64,000 bases of DNA. Source: Escherichia ruysiae. GTDB taxonomy: Bacteria > Pseudomonadota > Gammaproteobacteria > Enterobacterales > Enterobacteriaceae. The notes under the pieces are model-generated. The model did not search any database, was not told where the DNA came from, and saw nothing but the letters and a program-made list of their open reading frames with translations. Below, piece after piece: positions 59,707 to 64,000 of the stretch (position 1 is its first letter; each line of letters starts with the position of its first letter). Where the stretch lies: NCBI RefSeq assembly GCF_902498915.1, contig NZ_CABVLQ010000001.1. One strand, 5' to 3'. The position numbers and the translations under genes were made by a program.

Positions 59707-60411
59707 ATGGCTAAACTGACCAAGCGCATGCGTGTTATCCGCGAGAAAGTTGATGCGACCAAACAGTACGACATCAACGAAGCTATCGCTCTGCTGAAAG
59801 AGCTGGCGACTGCTAAATTCGTAGAAAGCGTGGACGTTGCTGTTAACCTCGGCATCGACGCTCGTAAATCTGACCAGAACGTACGTGGTGCAACTGTACT
59901 GCCGCACGGTACTGGCCGTTCCGTTCGCGTAGCTGTATTTACCCAGGGCGCAAACGCTGAAGCTGCTAAAGCTGCAGGCGCTGAACTGGTAGGTATGGAA
60001 GATCTGGCTGACCAGATCAAGAAAGGCGAAATGAACTTTGACGTTGTTATTGCTTCTCCGGATGCAATGCGCGTTGTTGGCCAGCTGGGCCAGGTTCTGG
60101 GTCCGCGCGGCCTGATGCCGAACCCGAAAGTGGGTACTGTAACCCCGAACGTTGCTGAAGCGGTTAAAAACGCTAAAGCTGGCCAGGTTCGTTACCGTAA
60201 CGACAAAAACGGCATCATCCACACCACCATTGGTAAAGTGGACTTTGACGCTGACAAACTGAAAGAAAACCTGGAAGCTCTGCTGGTTGCGCTGAAAAAA
60301 GCAAAACCGACTCAGGCGAAAGGTGTGTACATCAAGAAAGTTAGCATCTCCACCACCATGGGTGCAGGTGTTGCAGTTGACCAGGCTGGCCTGAGCGCTT
60401 CTGCAAACTAA
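59707..60411 (+). CDS. rplA: RplA, 50S ribosomal protein L1
   Basis: The 234-residue protein forms the mobile L1 stalk and acts as repressor of its own operon. The two-domain L1 fold is marked by MAKLTKRMRVIREK at the start and the GPRGLMPNPKVGTVTPNV loop near residue 135. It is the second gene of rplKA. Confidence 0.99.
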   Translation: MAKLTKRMRVIREKVDATKQYDINEAIALLKELATAKFVESVDVAVNLGIDARKSDQNVRGATVLPHGTGRSVRVAVFTQGANAEAAKAAGAELVGMEDLADQIKKGEMNFDVVIASPDAMRVVGQLGQVLGPRGLMPNPKVGTVTPNVAEAVKNAKAGQVRYRNDKNGIIHTTIGKVDFDADKLKENLEALLVALKKAKPTQAKGVYIKKVSISTTMGAGVAVDQAGLSASAN

Positions 60412-60433
60412 TACCTTTACGTGGGCGGTGATT

Positions 60434-60462
60434 TTGTCTACAATCTTACCCCCACGTATAAT
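60434..60462 (+). promoter_or_regulatory. rplJL-rpoBC promoter (PL10)
   Basis: TTGTCT at 60434-60439 and TATAAT at 60457-60462 with a 17-base spacer, soon after the rplA stop. It drives rplJ, rplL, rpoB and rpoC. Confidence 0.9.
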
Positions 60463-60469
60463 GCTTAAT

Positions 60470-60822
60470 GCAGACGTATATCCGAGATATTCGGGTTGTG
60501 GCAAGGCGGCAACTGAGTGAGTCGCCAGGAGCATAGCTATTATGTGACTGGTGCGAACGAAGGAAGCCAACGCCGCCACAAGCTGAATAGCGACGGATAG
60601 AAAAGATTTGTTCGTTGGAGCCTGGCCTATCCAGGCCTCCGTCGAAGACCGCAGGAGTTTCGTAAGAAACTTAATCCCCTGCGTAGACGGTGACAGAACG
60701 CTAAGATTATTCTTTTATATTCTGGCTTGTTTCTGCTCACCGTAATTAAGACGCTCTCTCCATTTGGAGGAGTGAAGTGAGTTCCAGAGATTTTCTCTGG
60801 CAAACATCCAGGAGCAAAGCTA
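60470..60822 (+). promoter_or_regulatory. long rplJ leader with L10-L12 regulatory region
   Basis: The ~350-base untranslated leader fills most of the 411-base rplA-rplJ gap. It is known in E. coli to fold into a structure bound by the L10(L12)4 complex, which shuts off rplJ translation. Stems such as CTGCG/CGCAG-type pairs and TCCAGAGATTTTCTCTGG near 60782-60800 can be seen. No ORF is credible here. Confidence 0.8.
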
Positions 60823-61320
60823 ATGGCTTTAAATCTTCAAGACAAACAAGCGATTGTTGCTGAAGTCAGCGAAGTAGCCAAAGGCGCGCTGTCTGCAGTG
60901 GTTGCGGATTCCCGTGGCGTAACTGTAGATAAAATGACTGAACTGCGTAAAGCAGGTCGCGAAGCTGGCGTATACATGCGTGTTGTTCGTAACACCCTGC
61001 TGCGCCGTGCTGTTGAAGGTACTCCGTTCGAGTGCCTGAAAGACGCGTTTGTTGGTCCGACCCTGATTGCATACTCTATGGAACACCCGGGCGCTGCAGC
61101 TCGTCTGTTCAAAGAGTTCGCGAAAGCGAATGCAAAATTTGAGGTCAAAGCCGCTGCCTTTGAAGGTGAGCTGATCCCGGCGTCTCAGATCGACCGCCTG
61201 GCAACTCTGCCGACCTACGAAGAAGCAATTGCACGCCTGATGGCAACCATGAAAGAAGCTTCGGCTGGCAAACTGGTTCGTACTCTGGCTGCTGTACGCG
61301 ATGCGAAAGAAGCTGCTTAA
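60823..61320 (+). CDS. rplJ: RplJ, 50S ribosomal protein L10
   Basis: The 165-residue protein anchors L7/L12 dimers to the ribosome stalk: the N-terminal domain ([26 protein letters not shown] start) binds 23S and the C-terminal helix (about 130-165) binds L12. It represses its own translation together with L12. rplL lies 66 bases downstream in the same transcript. Confidence 0.99.
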
Positions 61321-61386
61321 TCGCAGTTATCTTTTTAACGCATTCGCTTACGTATAAACTTATTCTGATATTCAGGAACAATTTAA

Positions 61387-61752
<366 letters not shown>

Positions 61753-61791
61753 GCCAACCCTTCCGGTTGCAGCCTGAGAAATCAGGCTGAT

Positions 61792-61822
61792 GGCTGGTGA
61801 CTTTTTAGTCACCAGCCTTTTT
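61792..61822 (+). terminator. rplL-rpoB attenuator
   Basis: GGCTGGTGACT with its complement AGTCACCAGCC and a TTTTT tail, 39 bases after rplL. In E. coli it stops most transcripts so that rpoBC are made at a fraction of rplJL. The rest of the 318-base rplL-rpoB gap includes a region known to be cut by RNase III (about 61830-62000); I see no gene there. Confidence 0.9.
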
Positions 61823-62070
61823 GCGCTGTAAGGCGCCAGTAGCGTTTCACACTGTTTGACTACTGCTGTGCCTTTCAATGCTTGTTTCTATCGACGACTT
61901 AATATACTGCGACAGAACGCCCGTTCTGTGTAAATCGCAATGAAATGGTTTAAGCGTGATAGCAACAGGCATTGCGGAAAGTATCCATTTTCCGGTCAAC
62001 AAAATAGTGTTGCACAAACTGTCCGCTCAGTGGACAGATGGGTCGACTTGTCAGCGAGCTGAGGAACCCT

Positions 62071-64000
62071 ATGGTTTACTCCTATACCGAGAAAAAACGT
62101 ATTCGTAAGGATTTTGGTAAACGTCCACAAGTTCTGGATGTACCTTATCTCCTTTCTATCCAGCTTGACTCGTTTCAGAAATTTATCGAGCAAGATCCTG
62201 AAGGGCAGTATGGTCTGGAAGCTGCTTTCCGTTCCGTATTCCCGATTCAGAGCTACAGCGGTAATTCCGAGCTGCAATACGTCAGCTACCGCCTTGGCGA
62301 ACCGGTGTTTGACGTCCAGGAATGTCAAATCCGTGGCGTGACCTATTCCGCACCGCTGCGCGTTAAACTGCGTCTGGTGATCTATGAGCGCGAAGCGCCG
62401 GAAGGCACCGTAAAAGACATTAAAGAACAAGAAGTCTACATGGGCGAAATTCCGCTCATGACGGACAACGGTACCTTTGTTATCAACGGTACTGAGCGTG
62501 TTATCGTTTCTCAGCTGCACCGTAGTCCGGGCGTCTTCTTTGACTCCGACAAAGGTAAAACCCACTCTTCGGGTAAAGTGCTGTATAACGCGCGTATCAT
62601 TCCTTACCGTGGTTCCTGGCTGGACTTCGAATTCGATCCGAAGGACAACCTGTTCGTACGTATCGACCGTCGCCGTAAACTGCCTGCGACCATCATTCTG
62701 CGTGCACTGAACTACACCACTGAACAGATCCTCGACCTGTTCTTTGAAAAAGTTATCTTTGAAATCCGTGATAACAAGCTGCAGATGGAACTGGTGCCGG
62801 AGCGCCTGCGTGGTGAAACTGCATCTTTTGACATCGAAGCTAACGGTAAAGTGTACGTAGAAAAAGGCCGCCGTATTACTGCGCGCCACATTCGCCAACT
62901 GGAAAAAGACGACGTCAAACTGATTGAAGTTCCGGTTGAGTACATCGCAGGTAAAGTGGTCGCCAAAGACTATATTGATGAGTCTACCGGCGAGCTGATC
63001 TGCGCAGCGAACATGGAACTGAGCCTGGATCTGTTGGCTAAGCTGAGCCAGTCTGGTCACAAGCGTATCGAAACGCTGTTTACTAACGATCTGGATCACG
63101 GCCCATATATCTCTGAAACCTTACGTGTCGACCCAACTAACGACCGTCTGAGCGCACTGGTAGAAATCTACCGCATGATGCGTCCTGGCGAGCCGCCGAC
63201 TCGTGAAGCTGCTGAAAGCCTGTTCGAGAACCTGTTCTTCTCTGAAGACCGCTATGATCTGTCTGCGGTTGGTCGTATGAAGTTCAACCGTTCTCTGCTG
63301 CGCGAAGAAATCGAAGGTTCCGGTATCCTGAGCAAAGACGACATCATTGATGTTATGAAAAAGCTCATCGATATCCGTAACGGTAAAGGTGAAGTCGATG
63401 ATATCGACCACCTCGGCAACCGTCGTATCCGTTCTGTTGGCGAAATGGCGGAAAACCAGTTCCGCGTTGGCCTGGTACGTGTAGAGCGTGCGGTGAAAGA
63501 GCGTCTGTCTCTGGGCGATCTGGATACCCTGATGCCTCAGGATATGATCAACGCCAAGCCGATTTCCGCAGCAGTGAAAGAGTTCTTCGGTTCCAGCCAG
63601 CTGTCTCAGTTTATGGACCAGAACAACCCGCTGTCTGAGATTACGCACAAACGTCGTATCTCTGCACTCGGCCCAGGCGGTCTGACCCGTGAACGTGCAG
63701 GCTTCGAAGTTCGAGACGTACACCCGACTCACTACGGTCGCGTATGTCCAATCGAAACGCCTGAAGGTCCTAACATCGGTCTGATCAACTCCCTGTCCGT
63801 GTACGCACAGACTAACGAATACGGCTTCCTTGAGACTCCGTATCGTAAAGTGACCGACGGTGTTGTAACTGACGAAATTCACTACCTGTCTGCTATCGAA
63901 GAAGGTAACTACGTTATCGCCCAGGCGAACTCCAACCTGGATGAAGAAGGCCACTTCGTAGAAGACCTGGTAACTTGCCGTAGTAAAGGCGAATCCAGCT
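62071..64000 (+). CDS. rpoB: RpoB, RNA polymerase beta subunit (first 643 codons)
   Basis: The gene starts [15 protein letters not shown] at 62071 after GAGGAACCCT and runs off the right edge; the full protein is 1342 residues. The fragment covers the protrusion, lobe and fork regions. The rifampicin-resistance cluster near residues 507-533 reads [16 protein letters not shown] then [10 protein letters not shown], with Asp516, His526 and Ser531 as in wild type. No disruption was seen. Confidence 0.99.

Noticed and set aside
61996..63954. Long minus-strand ORFs opposite rpoB
   Set aside because: They are shadows of rpoB, with no independent start signals or recognisable domains.

Overview
This window is a stretch of an Escherichia coli (or very close Escherichia) chromosome. 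Nearly every gene is recognisable from E. coli K-12 at close to full identity and at the standard length, and the order follows the K-12 region that runs from metJ/metB to rpoB. All three rRNAs, their flanking sequences and the tRNA contents match the rrnB operon. The strain is not K-12, because three gene sets occur at places where K-12 has none: a phosphoglycerate-uptake locus at the left edge, an enolase-superfamily dehydratase plus transporter between argH and oxyS/oxyR, and an M20 amidohydrolase plus transporter between sthA and fabR. No insertion sequences, prophage genes, CRISPR arrays or broken genes were seen.

Layout. 1-2287: 5' end of pgtC and divergent pgtP, with a small putative ORF and two dyads between them. 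2322-8523: yiiX and the methionine genes metJ, metB-metL and metF with Met boxes. 8852-12678: katG, the exporter yijE and yijF. 12768-13348: an unusual array of ~200-bp repeats with hairpins. 13356-23745: gldA-fsaB-ptsA facing frwC-frwB-pflD-pflC-frwD, then yijO; together a sugar phosphotransferase, aldolase, polyol dehydrogenase and glycyl-radical enzyme cluster. 23894-28459: eptC and ppc. 28707-33460: REP/BIME repeats, then argE divergent from argCBH around paired ARG boxes. 33953-36517: accessory dehydratase and MFS transporter. 36564-39069: OxyS RNA, oxyR, sthA. 39399-41924: accessory M20 hydrolase and MHS-type transporter. 42031-47193: fabR-yijD, trmA, B12 riboswitch-btuB, murI. 47239-52797: rrnB (P1, P2, 16S, tRNA-Glu, 23S, 5S, T1, T2). 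52885-55854: murB-birA and coaA. 56173-57956: thrU-tyrU-glyT-thrT-tufB. 58071-64000: secE-nusG, rplKA, rplJL-rpoB (cut by the right edge).

Functionally the right third is the translation/transcription core. The middle holds amino-acid biosynthesis under MetJ and ArgR and the oxidative-stress regulator OxyR with one of its targets (katG). The accessory pieces are all of the form transporter plus zero or one catabolic enzyme, which suggests that the strain has added nutrient-scavenging options at intergenic sites in an otherwise conserved backbone. I did not find a system that I would call wholly undescribed; the best leads are the two accessory enzyme/transporter pairs and the hairpin-bearing repeat array.
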